Positions 35,447-47,113 of a DNA stretch of 64,000 nt are shown one piece after another. The stretch's first letter is position 1, and each line of letters starts with the position of its first letter. Under the pieces are notes generated by a model. The model saw only the letters and a program-made list of their open reading frames with translations, had not been told where the DNA came from and ran no database searches. Source of the DNA: Microstegium vimineum (taxonomy: Eukaryota > Streptophyta > Magnoliopsida > Poales > Poaceae). The stretch lies in NCBI GenBank assembly GCA_022036555.1, contig CM039121.1, forward strand, positions 47,861,819 to 47,925,818, in the 5' to 3' direction. Made by a program: the position numbers and the translations under genes.

Positions 35447-36291
35447 CAATGTGGAGTTGAGCTAGTGGTTGTCTATTTTGGTTCACTATTTGAATTGTAT
35501 GGACTTTACGGACCATTTGGATTGTATGGACATTATGGATTATTCGTATTGTGTGATGATGGTGAACTATGTGGTTGTCTTGTGCTATTTGGATGAATAT
35601 ATGTTGGATCATATTATGTTGTCTCTATTTGTCATTGTTGATGCTCCACATACAAGAGAAACTCTGGCGAATTTATTTCGTGAATTATTTATTTACATTT
35701 ATATACGTTGATAACGCTATATTAGAGGTTAGAGGTTTATCCAGACACCCCTTGTGGACATGGAGATTAGAGGCGTTCCGGCTCTCAAGTTTTTGGGTGA
35801 TATTGTTTGGAAGTAACTTCAGTTGTGGGAAATAGGATCACTTATAAGTGTGCTTAATTGACCAATGTCACTGTTAGTATAAGCTTGAGAAGTTGTTTGC
35901 AGCTACAATACAACATAACATACCCCAGTGCATTAAATCTGAGTAGAAAGCACCGAATTGGAGGGTTTTGCTGCACGCCTACAATATAGCGTTTGATTCC
36001 CTCTTACTCTTGGCAGTGATATCAGATTGGATTTAGCCCCAAAAGGCTAACTGAAATGTTGTAATGTTTATCCGTTTATAAATTATCCCCAAAAGGCTAA
36101 CTGAAAGGCTGTAATGTTTTCACTGTTGCATTCTCTGGTTTTGAACTTTTGATTTTGGAAGCTGTTCTGATTTTGCAAAAACCTTGGAACGGAGTGCTAG
36201 CTAGTCCAGCCTACTGCGTCTTGTCGGTCTTAATCAGTAGTATGCCATGGTAGCCAGCAATAACTAAAAGTTTAACAATACATGCCGTTAT

Positions 36292-36989
36292 TCATGGATA
36301 AAACATAGAACTACTGAGTGCAACGAGGCCACTTTCCTTCCTCATCGCATCGGGATTCTCCTCCATCGCTGCCTTCGCACAACGGGCGCGCTCAACCTTC
36401 TTGTCCCTCTCCTCCCTGTAGGCCGCACCTCTTCTCTCTTCCTCCTCTTTCTTGTGCTCCTTCTCAGCTGCCTCCTCTTTCAGTATCTTCTCATAGGCCA
36501 CTCGACGCTCCGCGTCCCAGTCCTTCATACCTTGCAGAAGACGTTTGTCGGACTCCTTGATCTCAGTGTCGATCCACTGCTCAAAGTCACATAGCGGTGG
36601 AGGGGTCTGTAAATCATGCAGAAGTTAGGCACACAAAACAAAATCATTATTTAATATGATATAAATCGATTTCCGTATAAGAGTAGATTCTCACCATTAA
36701 GTTAGTACGACGCTGAGCAAGTGTAGGCTGAAAAGCATAATTTGAACACATCCAATACCTCTGCCTATAGGTTTCATGATCCTCAGAAATCTCTACCTTG
36801 TAAGGATCACCGCAAAAGCACATTGGAACCGGAACACCGCTGGGCAGAGGCTTTGGATCGAATGCGATGCCGGTCAACGGACCCTTCCTACAAATGAAAA
36901 AAAATCGTTCTAGTAACCGAAACAATTAGAACAAAAAATAAACCTAGCAGAGAATACCTTGCTTTACTAGTTTTCCCACGCCTTGGCAT
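36292..36989 (-). CDS. GRF-type zinc-finger, coiled-coil protein encoded by the MULE, 179 aa
   Basis: Three minus-strand exons, 36989-36958, 36887-36695 and 36606-36292, join in frame at good GT/AG sites to give 179 residues. The N-terminus is basic (MPRRGKTSKARKG). Residues about 12-75 hold a GRF-like zinc-binding pattern: PMCFCGDPYKVEIS, then RYWMCSNYAF, close to the C-x-C...W-x-C layout. The remainder is PPPLCDFEQWID followed by a long charged coiled coil (KILKEEAAEKEHKKEEEERRG). The gene runs toward the PMD gene and starts about 540 bases from the right terminus. It is uninterrupted and its splice sites are intact. It could bind DNA or RNA or act as a transposition accessory factor; that is inference. 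It does not resemble maize mudrB as far as I can tell. The usual fourth ligand (Cys/His) is not clear. Confidence 0.78.
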
Positions 36990-37349
36990 TCTATGGTTGC
37001 AAAATACAAATAACAAATCAATAATCGTCCCAAACCCTAAGTCAAAACCTAACTAGGGTTTCAAAATACACCTAATATAGACCGAATCGATGCGTAAAAA
37101 ATGAGGAGGGGAAGAAGGATACCTTGGTTTCGAAGATCGGTGGATCAAATCCAAGTTTCCTAGGTCCAAAATGTCGATTCAAAGAGGTTAGGTGGGTGGA
37201 GGAGAGGAAAAACCCGAGAGCAAGGAAGAACAAATGGATGAAACCTCGGGTTGGTGGGAAAGCTGGCCGGAATATAAGGAATACAGCTCGGCGTCGTGGA
37301 GCATGGCGCCGAGCTCAGCGCCGTGGGGCACGGCGCCGAGGTAACACAG

Positions 37350-37531
37350 CTCGGCGTCGTGCCCTATGGCGCCGAGCTTCCAGCCACGTCGGATCCACGC
37401 TGGCTGCGGGCTAAAAGCTCGGCGCCGTGGGGCACGGCGCCGAGCCCCTGGGTCCATTTCTGCAATTAGTTTTTCCAGGGGTCCAAACATGAAAATAATT
37501 CAAAAAAAGAGCTATATTGTAAAATTTTGGG
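37350..37531 (-). repeat. MULE right terminal inverted repeat with hairpins
   Basis: Inverted partner of 29109-29292, with high similarity throughout. A perfect hairpin lies at 37417-37445 (13-base arms GCTCGGCGCCGTG, three-base loop). Related degenerate hairpins continue inward to about 37285. Confidence 0.9.
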
Positions 37532-37813
37532 GAAGCATACGCTCGTACACGGGGTGCACACTCTAGACCACGGGATGGAGAGCAGAATGGGGAGAGAAAA
37601 AGCTGCATACTGGACAGAAAAAGTTGCAGCCTAGACAGTAGCAGTGGTGAGAACGGTGCTGCCTCCTTTGGGAGATTAACAGCCTGCACTTCACTTTATC
37701 TTAGTTTGGTCTAGGTGGATTTTTGAGGCATACGACTAGTACTGCCTGCGTTGGCCCTGCCCTAAGCCCACCCAGCATACTACTGTTTGTGCGTACACAG
37801 CAGTTTGGCTATG

Positions 37814-39106
37814 TTAGCCAGGGCCAACTTTGGGTTTGGGGATGTCGTCGTGCTCGCTGAGGTTTGCCAGGTACTGGTTGAAGTCCTGGATGCGGTCCCT
37901 GTGTGACTTGTCGGCAACTTTGGCCAGCGTCTGCATGTCAATCTTCTGCTTCTGTTCCATGTAGCGTCGCTCCGCTGGTGTGAGATGGTCATAGTCAGGA
38001 TGTGGATTCCCTTCTTCATCTCCCATCTTGTCAGCTTCAATCAGCTCATTGTTGGGATCAGTTGGTAAGTCGGAGTTTCCGCCTGAAGAATAACCGTTGG
38101 ATTAGATATGTAGTGAGTGTAACCAGCTGAAATTGTTTTTAGATTCATGAAGTCCAGTTAAAAAAAATGTGAGACAATGTATAAATTAAACCAAGTTGTT
38201 GGAAAAATGAACCGAGCTCTGCATGGGCAGCTACCTATTTACCAACGAAGTGAGAAATTTCTCTCAACAGCTTAGGGTGTCAGCAAAATCACTATGACAC
38301 AACTCTGCAGATTAATTTAGTAAAGACTGATCCGCCAATAACATGAGAAAACTGTCAAATCATATCCTGGCATAACACTAAACTATTCAAATCTCCAAAC
38401 AAATACATTGCCATTGCAGGTGCAATCAACAACTGAGTGACCGAGAAGGTTACAGGACCAGGGTTCACATAGCCACTAATAACACTTGTAAAAACTAACT
38501 AAATAACAAATTCCTCGGTGATGCCTCCAAGATCCTTTATCAAAACATGAATAAAAAAACAAACACATATGCAGCAGCTGTAAAAACTACAAACCATTGT
38601 ATCTAAATACAGATAAGATGAGCACCAAGCATATATAGAGAAACAAATGCTGCAAAAAAAAGTTTGTTAGAAGCATTAGTAATCTACTTCCTATTTGTTA
38701 CGGCATGGACATATAACAAACAGAAGACACCTAAACAGAGGTAACCATCAGCAATTATGTAACAAAAAAACTAATTGGTTATTCAGTGCATGGAAACCCA
38801 GAAATTATCAGAAGGTAGCATGCACACAACCAAGCAGTTGATGGGTACCACCTCTAACAACACATAGTAATACTTATCAACACATCCAATGGTGCACAAA
38901 TTGAACAGCAGATGCTTATGTCTAAAATTGTCCAGTGTAATATTGAGGGGAAAAAGACCTTTGTGGAGCTCATCGTGCTCAATCTGAGACGACTCCTCAA
39001 GCTGTTGCTTCTTCTTTTTCTTTTTCTTGACTCCACCTTCCTTCACATCCAGCGCTTTACCCTTCAGCTTCAGCCTCCCCCCAACAACGTTCTGGTATTC
39101 CGACAT
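37814..39106 (-). CDS. FAM32A-like protein, two coding exons, 138 aa
   Basis: Exon 1 (39106-38959) encodes MSEYQNVVGGRLKLKGKALD, then the Lys run and ESSQIEHDELHK. Exon 2 (38082-37814) encodes GGNSDLPTDPNNELIEADKM through AERRYMEQKQKIDMQTLAK, SHRDRIQDFNQYLANLSEHD and the end VGPG, then TAA. The GT donor at 38958-38957 and AG acceptor at 38084-38083 join in frame. The layout fits the FAM32A family: a Lys-rich N-terminus, a coiled middle and a short conserved C-terminus. Animal FAM32A is a nuclear protein linked to splicing, and by homology the plant protein is probably nuclear; that is inference. A probable acceptor (GTTAG) just before the ATG suggests a 5'-UTR intron whose first exon I could not place. 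Compared with relatives I recall, the tail appears to have a doubled PK. Confidence 0.88.
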
Positions 39107-39239
39107 CTCGCTCTAACAAAGAGATCCAACAAAGTTAGCTCAACAAAGCAAATCAAAATGTACAACCAATAATTTTTTTAAAAAAAATAAAGTTAATAGG
39201 CATAATACAAGTATACTACACTTGTAATTGGATTAGATC

Positions 39240-39900
39240 ATGAGTGGGTGCATCAACATCAGATGTTTCGGATCATACAACCTCCTCATTTTGCTTCTTG
39301 ACATACAACTTCATAAGTCTTAACTAAGAAATAATATAAATCCATAGCTTCAGGCAGAAAACAATCTGAACATAACCCAGAATCATTTAGATAAAGACGT
39401 AGGTAAAGGAAGCAATCAGAGAACTTTGAAGACCATGAATGTATGTATCAACATCAAATATCTTCAGATTACAAGACCTCTTCATGTTGCTTCTCAGTGA
39501 ATAAACACTACAGTTCAGACTCAAGCATAACTAGTACCAATATTCAGATGGCATAGTCAAAGAAACTAGAATACTACTCCACTAGACAAACATCAATTGG
39601 ATACGACAGGTACAGGGTACATAGAGAAAGCAATCAGAGAACTTTGAAGACCATCCGAAGAATTATCTACAGCACAGTTTCAGATGGTATAGCTTCCTCA
39701 TTTGCTTTGCAATCACTACATGTTGATTTAATTCACATGAAAGAACGTGAGACAAGAAAAGTTTGAGCATGAAGCAATCAGAGAACTTTGAAGACCATAT
39801 GTGTGTTCTCCACGCATGATAACATTCAGATGTTTGAGTCTCCTCATTTTGCTTCCAAACAGGATTCAGAGCGTCACTAATCAGGTTAATTGAAAGCAGC
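39240..39900. repeat. diverged tandem repeats upstream of FAM32A-like
   Basis: The phrase AAGCAATCAGAGAACTTTGA is found near 39412, 39630 and 39773. Each copy is followed or preceded by a CTCCTCATTTTGCTT-like word (39283, 39480, 39696, 39843). The units of about 145-220 bases are irregular. They lie in the leader intron or promoter side of the FAM32A-like gene. Confidence 0.75.
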
Positions 39901-40011
39901 AAACATAACGGAGCGAGTAGTACATAAAAGAAAACAGCAGCAAGATACGACCCTGAGGAAAACCGGTGGTTTCCACATAGGTATAGAGCTCCTTGAGAAT
40001 GACATGCACCT

Positions 40012-41099
40012 GATTATTCCAAGTAGAAAAATTAGTGCAACTTAGGGGTTATATGGTACTTATATAGTATGCATAATTTACTAAAAATGAAGCAAATAAT
40101 GTCTCAATTAGTAAGTTGTATATAATATGTACTTAAAGCATGCATTAAATCAACGTTGGTCAGAATTAAGAACATACTTAAGGATTTTAATTTGCATCAC
40201 CGTTGAGAAAAAAACAAAATAAAATCCATCTTAATAACTCATAGTTAAATCAACGTTGGTCAGAAATTAATTATGATTAATCTCCAATTAAACTTATTGT
40301 TAGTTCCATTTAATTAGAGGCCATCTTATTCTACAGTGGCGGATAAAATTAATAAATAAAAAGCATATAATTTATGCAAAACTTAATCTTAAACATTAAT
40401 AAGGCATAAAATGCTCATGAAAGCATAAAGTTTAATGCTGGAACTAAAATTAAAATCTCAGACTTAGAACTTATTGAATAGTGCATAATAAAAATTGCAC
40501 TAAAAAAAGAAAAAAAATCTTAAATCTTAAATATTCTTAGAGTGTATTTCCAAAACATACTTAAACTAACATAAAGATCGTTAATGAGAAGGATAATTAA
40601 ACTTTATCTAAAATGGGAATATATATCACATTAACTTATTTAAAAACTTCTAGTAGCTAAATTGCTAAGAATAAACTTAAGGAAAAAATTTAACATAACA
40701 AGGGCATTAAAAACTTAATACTCAATTAAAGCACTTAAATAAAATACTTACAGTGAATATCCGAAGAAACTTATATTCTTAAAGTAAATCTTAGTTTAGC
40801 TTTTTAAAGAAGGGAAGAATGGACAACAGTAGAACAAAAAAAAAGTTTGGTCAAAGTCTGCTTATAGACTGAGTCGACCCAAACAACTCTTTCCTTAACA
40901 TATTTTAATAAACAGGTCACTTATAAAAAAAACATTAGATATCCATAATTACTTAAGTCTTTTCCGCTTCTTCGCGCAATACTAAAAAATCAGCTTAGAA
41001 AACTTAGTGATTAAATCTATATGAGCATAAAATAAACTCATAAATAATTAAAAAAAACTTAATTAACTCAAAACTTAATTGGGAAGCTTAAATAATTCG
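40012..41099. other. very AT-rich stretch, possible LTR interior
   Basis: No ORF. It is dominated by CTTAAA/TTAAAC words on the plus strand. Composition changes sharply at about 41100 into a promoter-like GC-richer island. This may be part of a solo LTR, but no paired LTR or target duplication was located. Confidence 0.3.
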
Positions 41100-41350
41100 C
41101 TGAAATAATTCTTTAAACTAAAGCGGCCCAGTAGGGGCCCATGGGAGCACTGCAGCGTGTACGGCTTCCTTGGCCTGCGCGGTCTCTCCAAAAGCCTAGC
41201 AATAGCCTAAGAGAAAAGCCCTAATGGGCAATACATCTTAGCCGCCCATCTCAATCCGATGGACATGGTCGATTTGGGGCTCATATAAAAGTGGATTGTG
41301 GCCGTCACTTACTCATCTCACTTTCTTTTCCCTCTACTTCAGTTGCACTT
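41100..41350 (+). promoter_or_regulatory. promoter-like island without a clear gene
   Basis: GGCCCAGTAGGGGCCCATGGG (site-II-like words), GCCCTAATGGGC (telo-box-like plus site II), CATATAAAAG (TATA at about 41283) and a pyrimidine-rich start region (CTTTCTTTTCCCTCTACTTC) follow in the order of a plant housekeeping or LTR promoter. No open frame follows within several hundred bases. Confidence 0.4.
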
Positions 41351-41841
41351 CTTCTCCGCGTAGGTTAGGTGCACCCTTAATCTCAATCTTAATTTTCCCA
41401 AATCACCTCCTTCTAATCATAAACTTAAACTCATATCGGATCAAACTAATCTGACACTCAATTACATAAAGATAAAACACGGAGGCTAATCATGCATGTA
41501 ACAGATAAGTTTATCAAATCTAATTTTTATCATGTTAGGTCTAAGCCGGCTCCTCCACAAGGGTGGTGGGGCTCTGCAAGGCATCAATGAAAGATTTAGA
41601 TGGTAATAACATAGGTAGTCGTACTGCATTCTCAAGAACATTCAAGAATAACCTCGCATCTATCTCATTGAATAAGTTGAGTGCTATTTTGAGTTTGACA
41701 ATAAGAGTAGAATTGACCGGTAGTAATTTCTAATTGCATCAATAAGGAAGAACCCAACCTGACGTTCATTCAATCAACCGACCCGAATACGAGGTAGTGA
41801 TCAAGAACAAGACCATGTAGGAGAGAATGGATAGCCAACTC

Positions 41842-42110
41842 ACTGGAGAAATGTCGTCTGCACGGCGCGGAGGCCACCACGGGCGCCGGGCGGCAGGAGC
41901 TCGGTGGTGGATATCTTGAGGTAGCGACAATCGGCAGAGCTCTGGAGGAGGACATAGGTGGCGCCGTTGCACTCGACGTGGCGCGCCTCCCACAAAGTCC
42001 TCAGCGATGAGCGGAGGGCGCTCAGAGGGACACGGACTTCGTCCTCATTGGCGTGGAGGAACAGCGAGAGGGCGGATAAGGTGCACGGGGAGGACGGGAG
42101 AGAAGTTTGT
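41842..42110 (-). pseudogene. orphan exon of an unrecognised gene
   Basis: On the minus strand a smooth protein-like frame reads LSLFLHANEDEVRVPLSALR, then LRTLWEARHVECNGATYVLL, then RYLKISTTELLPPGARGGL, and reaches a strong donor (CCA|GTGAGT) at about 41844. GC content is high, as for a grass first exon. No ATG lies in frame: a TAA precedes the frame near 42110. No matching next exon was found downstream. I therefore treat it as a truncated or captured exon. The product is not recognised. Confidence 0.4.
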
Positions 42111-43972
42111 TACGACCGTTACGCCGACTCTGAGGTGGGTCAGGTTTTTTTTATTTTGAAGCAAGGCAAGTCGGCCTCAATGTGATCCAGACGTACTTGT
42201 CTAGACGTACTCCAGAAGGCCAAGGATAGCGGCCTCAATGTGATCCAGACGTACTTGGTCTAGAACGGGGGCATGAGCCTTTGCAGGGGCAATACATACT
42301 ACTTCAGCGACCATTACGACCTTGTTCACTTTGTCAAGCTCAAACCTACGCCCCTTTACCACCGTATCATGTCCTGTGCTGACTTCGCTCACCATCCCTC
42401 CTGCACGACCCGTACTCTGCCCGGTCCCTGCGCCCACAACGCTCCACACAAAAAGCTGTCGTCGCAAAACCATCCCCAACCCCTGCAGCCACCATCCTTG
42501 ATGTGCACACTTGCGTCGTCGTGCACCTGTGCCCTCACCATCTCCATGCACCATTGTTTAGTGAATCGTCGTTGTTCCACACCCTGCTAGATCCCATGGC
42601 CTATCCCCATCTCCACACCCGACTACTGCATCATCATTATCATCATCTCCATCACTCCTTAGGAGCAGAACGAGGCAACATGGGTAGGTTGTCCCGTCTG
42701 CTCGAACAAGGGCTCGCCACTGGATCCATGGTGTGATAGCCTTCCTGGCGATAGGATCCATGCCCCTAGGGCATTTCTTCATGGAGGAGGTCGACACTGA
42801 ATCCTACTGTATGAGCCACAACAGACGAGATGCGAGATCTACAACGCGAGAGCCATTCAAGTAGCGGGATCCAAGGCCCCTAGGCCTTCTCTTGGAGAAG
42901 CAAGTCGAGCTTGAGCTATCGCTATTGGAGGGTGGCGGCAACAACAACTTCTACAGCGACGAAGTTAGCTTTGTGTGCCTTGGCCTCATATTCGTTGGTT
43001 TCCAACGATGAGGTCTCATTCCATCTCCTCAAAGTCCAAATGTTGTAGTTCGATTTGTTCTGGTTTTTCTCTTTGGAGATCAATGGTCTAGAGACGTGCT
43101 CAACAACTTTCAACACTTCAAGTTTTGCTAAGATGTGAAATTGGGAAGACGACTTTATTTCATGAGTTGTTCCACTTTTGAGTAACCCAACCAAATATGT
43201 TAGCTGATGCCACATATCCCACATCTTCATCTTGGTTGTCTCTACCTTTAGGCTGTACTCGACTTGCTAAAAATCTCTATCATGCTAATAAAATAGAAAA
43301 ATAATTAAAATAATCATGATCCTTTGACCTGCCACACATATTCTTATTTCTTTTTGAAGTAATCTCCTTGTTCACTTATGCTACCTGGTCTACACTAGTA
43401 TGTTCTGATTTGGAATATCACTTAAACATGATTATTGGATCAAAACACGCTTGTATATAATTTGGTTGTATATACGACTAACCCATGCAGGAAACTCCCA
43501 ATTCAATTTGGGTAAGTCACGAGATGAAATCAAATTAGAAATAAAGCAAGGCACATGATGAATTCCAATAACTAGGCACAGAGAAGGCATATCTCATTCA
43601 TCATATATGGGAAACTGGACGAATGAATATGAGCTACGCCTAGCATTAGGCGAGAGAGCGGAGGGGACGCGGGGAAGAGAAGAGGAGAGCAGCTCAAAAT
43701 TTTGTTGCGACGGTTACAGGACGGTGTCGCATAAAAAGCACCGTACGCCACCACCAAATTCCCTCCTCACTTAGTCACTTCCAGGTGGAACCTGCTTCCA
43801 TCAAATCCAACACAGGACCAGCATCCCTCACTTTCAGGTGGGACCTTCTTCCACCAAATCCAGCACAGAACCACTGTTTGAGCAACACACATCTCTACGG
43901 AATCACCTGAATCCATGCATGTGACCAAGCAGCAAGCTATCTACTGTTTTTCGTTGTAATGGATAGACACGT
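42111..43972. other. intergenic; small repeats, uncertain ORFs
   Basis: GGCCTCAATGTGATCCAGACGTACTTG occurs at about 42173 and 42231 (58-bp spacing). The plus ORF 42273-42590 begins with a protein-like stretch (RGNTYYFSDHYDLVHFVKLK) that I do not recognise and then turns to low complexity. AGGTGGAACCTGCTTCCATC-like units near 43778 and 43830 form a two-copy repeat. No gene is called. Confidence 0.4.
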
Positions 43973-44299
43973 TTACTGGTTAATGCAAATGTAGAAAACA
44001 TTCAAAAATGCATGCGTTACATCAGGCTTAGATCTTGATGCATAAGCATAGAACTGGCTTGCATTTGCATGCATGCGCCATCTCACAGCTTCAGATGCAT
44101 CCATGAAGTCCCAGGACCGGGTGGTGTGCAGCTTCAGCATCTTGCTCTCCAGCAACGCCACCACCTCCGGGTGCTCCGCCATCTGCTGCGCCACCGACGC
44201 CTCCAGGTGCGCCGCGAAGCCATTGATGCTGCTCTTGGTGTACGAGTAGAAGATGGACCAAATATTGAAGATAGCATCTGAACGACATGGTATTGGCAT
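43973..44299 (-). pseudogene. subtilase prodomain fragment
   Basis: The minus-strand frame includes IFYSYTKSSINGFAAHLEAS, EHPEVVALLESKMLKLHTTR and SWDFMD. This is the inhibitor-I9 prodomain end and the start of the catalytic domain of plant subtilisin-like serine proteases (SBT). The secreted protease would need the Asp, His and Ser catalytic blocks, which are absent: after SWDFMD the frame drifts into unrelated sequence and stops at 43973. An AG just before ATGCTATCTTCAATATTTGG may be an old exon boundary. The first exon and signal peptide are missing. A single displaced exon is the simplest reading. Confidence 0.8.
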
Positions 44300-44618
44300 T
44301 CAAGCGGTGTGAATTCTTATCATTATAGTTTAGATGAATTCAGCTGTGAGTATCTCGATTTGGTTGTACAGGGCCTTGATTTCTACAGCGGGATTATATT
44401 TTGGCTTGCACCCCGATGAACATCGATGAGACCACTGTGGTGGGACCGGGACACCAAGCTGGGAGATGTGAATTTGGGCTTCAATCCGGCACCAAATTCA
44501 AGCTCGTCAGGATAGACATGGTGATGTCTTCGTGCCCCATTTATTTTCTTGCAAATTGCAGAATTGCAGAATCTGCAGTTATGCTCTTCAGTTTGATTAT
44601 CCACAAATTTGATTGCTT

Positions 44619-44920
44619 GTTCTATAAAATTGCATGACTAAAATTTAACTTATTGTATAATAATTAAGAAACATATAGATAAAGTATTGCATACATAAGA
44701 ATCTGTAGTTATACTCTTCAGTATTTGCTTGTTCTTTTTTAGGTGGCCGATGGCCATATGCCTTCCTCTGTTCTATAAAATTGCATGACTAGAATTTAAC
44801 TTATTGTATAATAATTAAGAAACATATAGATAAAGTATTGCATACATAAGAATCTGCAGTTATGCTCTTCAGTATTTGCTTGTTCTTTTTTAGGTGGCCG
44901 ATGGCCATATGCCTTCCTCT
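44619..44920. repeat. tandem duplication, two 151-bp units
   Basis: GTTCTATAAAATTGCATGACT starts at 44619 and again at 44770. The units match almost base for base to GTGGCCGATGGCCATATGCCTTCCTCT. Non-coding; it looks recent. Confidence 0.9.
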
Positions 44921-47110
44921 ATATATACCTTTGTTGATATGTACATGGAGCCATTTGTTAGGACACTTTTGATTTATTGGTCTTTAAAATTTCAAGCCAA
45001 CAATGACACTTTGCATTATACTATTATGAAGTGTATATGCAAGCAATAATTTTTCCTATTTCACTCGAGCACTGTTTTGAATACAATTCAACCAATTATT
45101 AGTTTGTAAATCCATTCTTTTTTTTTCAATGCAGGACCTGATAAATCCTATTCTCTCTTCATTATTTTTGGTAGTAGTAGAGATAAGGTATTGATCCCTT
45201 TATTATTCTACATTTTTTGCTTGCTCCCACAATGCTTAATGTGAACGATTTTGTTTTTTGAATCAAATAGACTACTGTGTTAATTGATGATGGAGCGAAA
45301 AGTATGTTGGAATTGTACGCTTTTTAAAATTTTATAAGGTGTTGCATATTGTAGTCTGAAACCTCCAGAAATACTGTTTCGAGAAGAATTTTGAAAACAC
45401 CATATCGGTTTTGTCAAATTCCTCCCTATTTTTCTGTTTGAATTTTCTCAGAATTGATGTCATTAAACATACATAATATGTGAAGAATTGAACTTTTTTG
45501 GCAATGGTTTCATGAACCTGAAGCTGCTATTCACAAGTGTTGGGTACTTCTGAATTTTTTTGGCAAAAATCAGAAGGATATGCTCCTTTTGTGGCTGGAG
45601 CGAATGCTAATTTTTTTTTTATAAACTCAGCTTTGTGAACTCTTTTTTTATATTTGTAAGTTCATCATGTACTCGACTTCATACAATCTTATGTACTATT
45701 ATGAACCAACTCAACTTGACATGTTGTCATTGATGGATATATTGCCATTATGAACCGTTGTTTAATATATGTTGTTTAATATATCACTGTTGTTTAATAT
45801 ATGTTGTTTAGATATCACCGTTACGTTAGTACGGGCAATATACTAGTCATCAAGGTTTGGTGTTTATGGATGTCACGTAATCCTTGGAGATGCTCTTATA
45901 TGTTTATAAAAAGAACAGCATAAATACCCAAAAAATAATGTCTATCAAGATTACCTGTTTTTTTAGTTCATCATGGGGTTTGCCAAGTTTTTTGTACCTG
46001 CATATATCTGTATGGATGCATTTGCTTTATAAAACCAGAGTTAATTCTCGTTTTTTTAAAAAAACACCTTACAATCACAATGGTTGGATTATAGGTCACA
46101 CGCAATTATTTCATTTTAATTTTCAGGTTTGTGTGGAAACGAAAAAAAAACTCATCAATAACAAACCACGATTACATCACACGAATTAGTTGGACTCTAC
46201 ATTTGAATTCCAAAGAAAAGATAACTGATTTTTGTACTCACAAAAAGTTTTCCTTGAAATATAAAATTTCTGCCCCTACAACTACAAGTGTAAATTTTGA
46301 ATTTGAAGCGTCTAAAAAAATCTCAAATCATGCACAAAAAAACCGAGTTGTTTGTGATATGTTTACTCCTACTTCTTTATTATAAAAAATAGAGTTTTTT
46401 GTGCGTTGGGCCGGCTTCCAATAGTGAGTTGTGTGTGTAAGATTTTGTTTTCTATAGCCAATTAAGTACACTCTTTTTTCAAATATAATTTCATTCTATT
46501 TTTAGGACTCAATAAATATTAAATTTAATCAAATATATATACAAAATATTTATAATGTTTAATAAATATCATTAGATTATTCATGAAAATATCTATATAA
46601 TAAATTTATTTAGAAATACAGTCGTTGACAATAGTTTATATAAGTCTAGTTAAATTTAAAAACATTTAATTTAGTCCAAATTTAGAATAACACTCTTTTG
46701 GAGAGAGAGGTCCTGGGATTTGCACCATAGTAATATACTCTCTCTTCCAAAATAATTGTATGTCTCGTTTCTCGAGAAACCAAACCTTTTAGAGTATATT
46801 TAGATATATAGAAAATAGCATCAGTATTTGTATCTCTACATAAGTTGATTGTAAAAGTATATGATGTGATCAATCTTATCATACTTACTACACATCGAAA
46901 TATTAATTAGCATTTTTTATATATATCTGATTAAATTTAAAATAGTTTGACTTCTCGACAAGGAAGCGGGTGTACTACCTACGACCAGAGTGCCATCACA
47001 TAGAGGGAAAATTAAAAGGAGAATCATCTATTCATGCAGACACCGATTATTGTTTTGCTTGGAAGTAGGTACATGCATATAGGTAGCAGCAGAGGCAGGA
47101 GCTGGTGGAT
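44921..47110. other. intergenic, AT-rich
   Basis: No supported gene. A repeated TTGTTTAATATATGTTGTTTA word lies near 45760-45810. MITE-like AT-rich DNA of Stowaway flavour lies near 46460-46700 and 46730-46990, without clean ends. Confidence 0.35.
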
Positions 47111-47113
47111 TTA

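Larger units (their letters stand above)
29109..37531. mobile_element. complete 8.4-kb Mutator-like element (MULE) with transposase, PMD and GRF-type genes
   Basis: The termini CCCAAATTTTTACAATATAG (left) and its inverted partner ending TGTAAAATTTTGGG (right) extend into inverted repeats of about 180 bp. A perfect 9-bp duplication GAAGCATAC flanks the element (29100-29108 and 37532-37540), the hallmark target length of Mutator elements. Inside, from left to right, are a GC-rich hairpin region, a (GATA/TA)n-rich leader (about 29480-29830), the mudrA-type gene, the PMD gene in the same orientation, an AT-rich spacer with a doubled CCCCAAAAGGCTAACTGAAA word (about 36040-36110), and the convergent GRF-type gene. 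The perfect duplication suggests fairly recent insertion. The transposase is open, so it may be autonomous for transposase supply. Confidence 0.92.

Noticed and set aside
42389..42797. His/Pro-rich and Gly-rich overlapping ORFs
   Set aside because: Low complexity, no conserved words, both strands open; not enough to call a gene.
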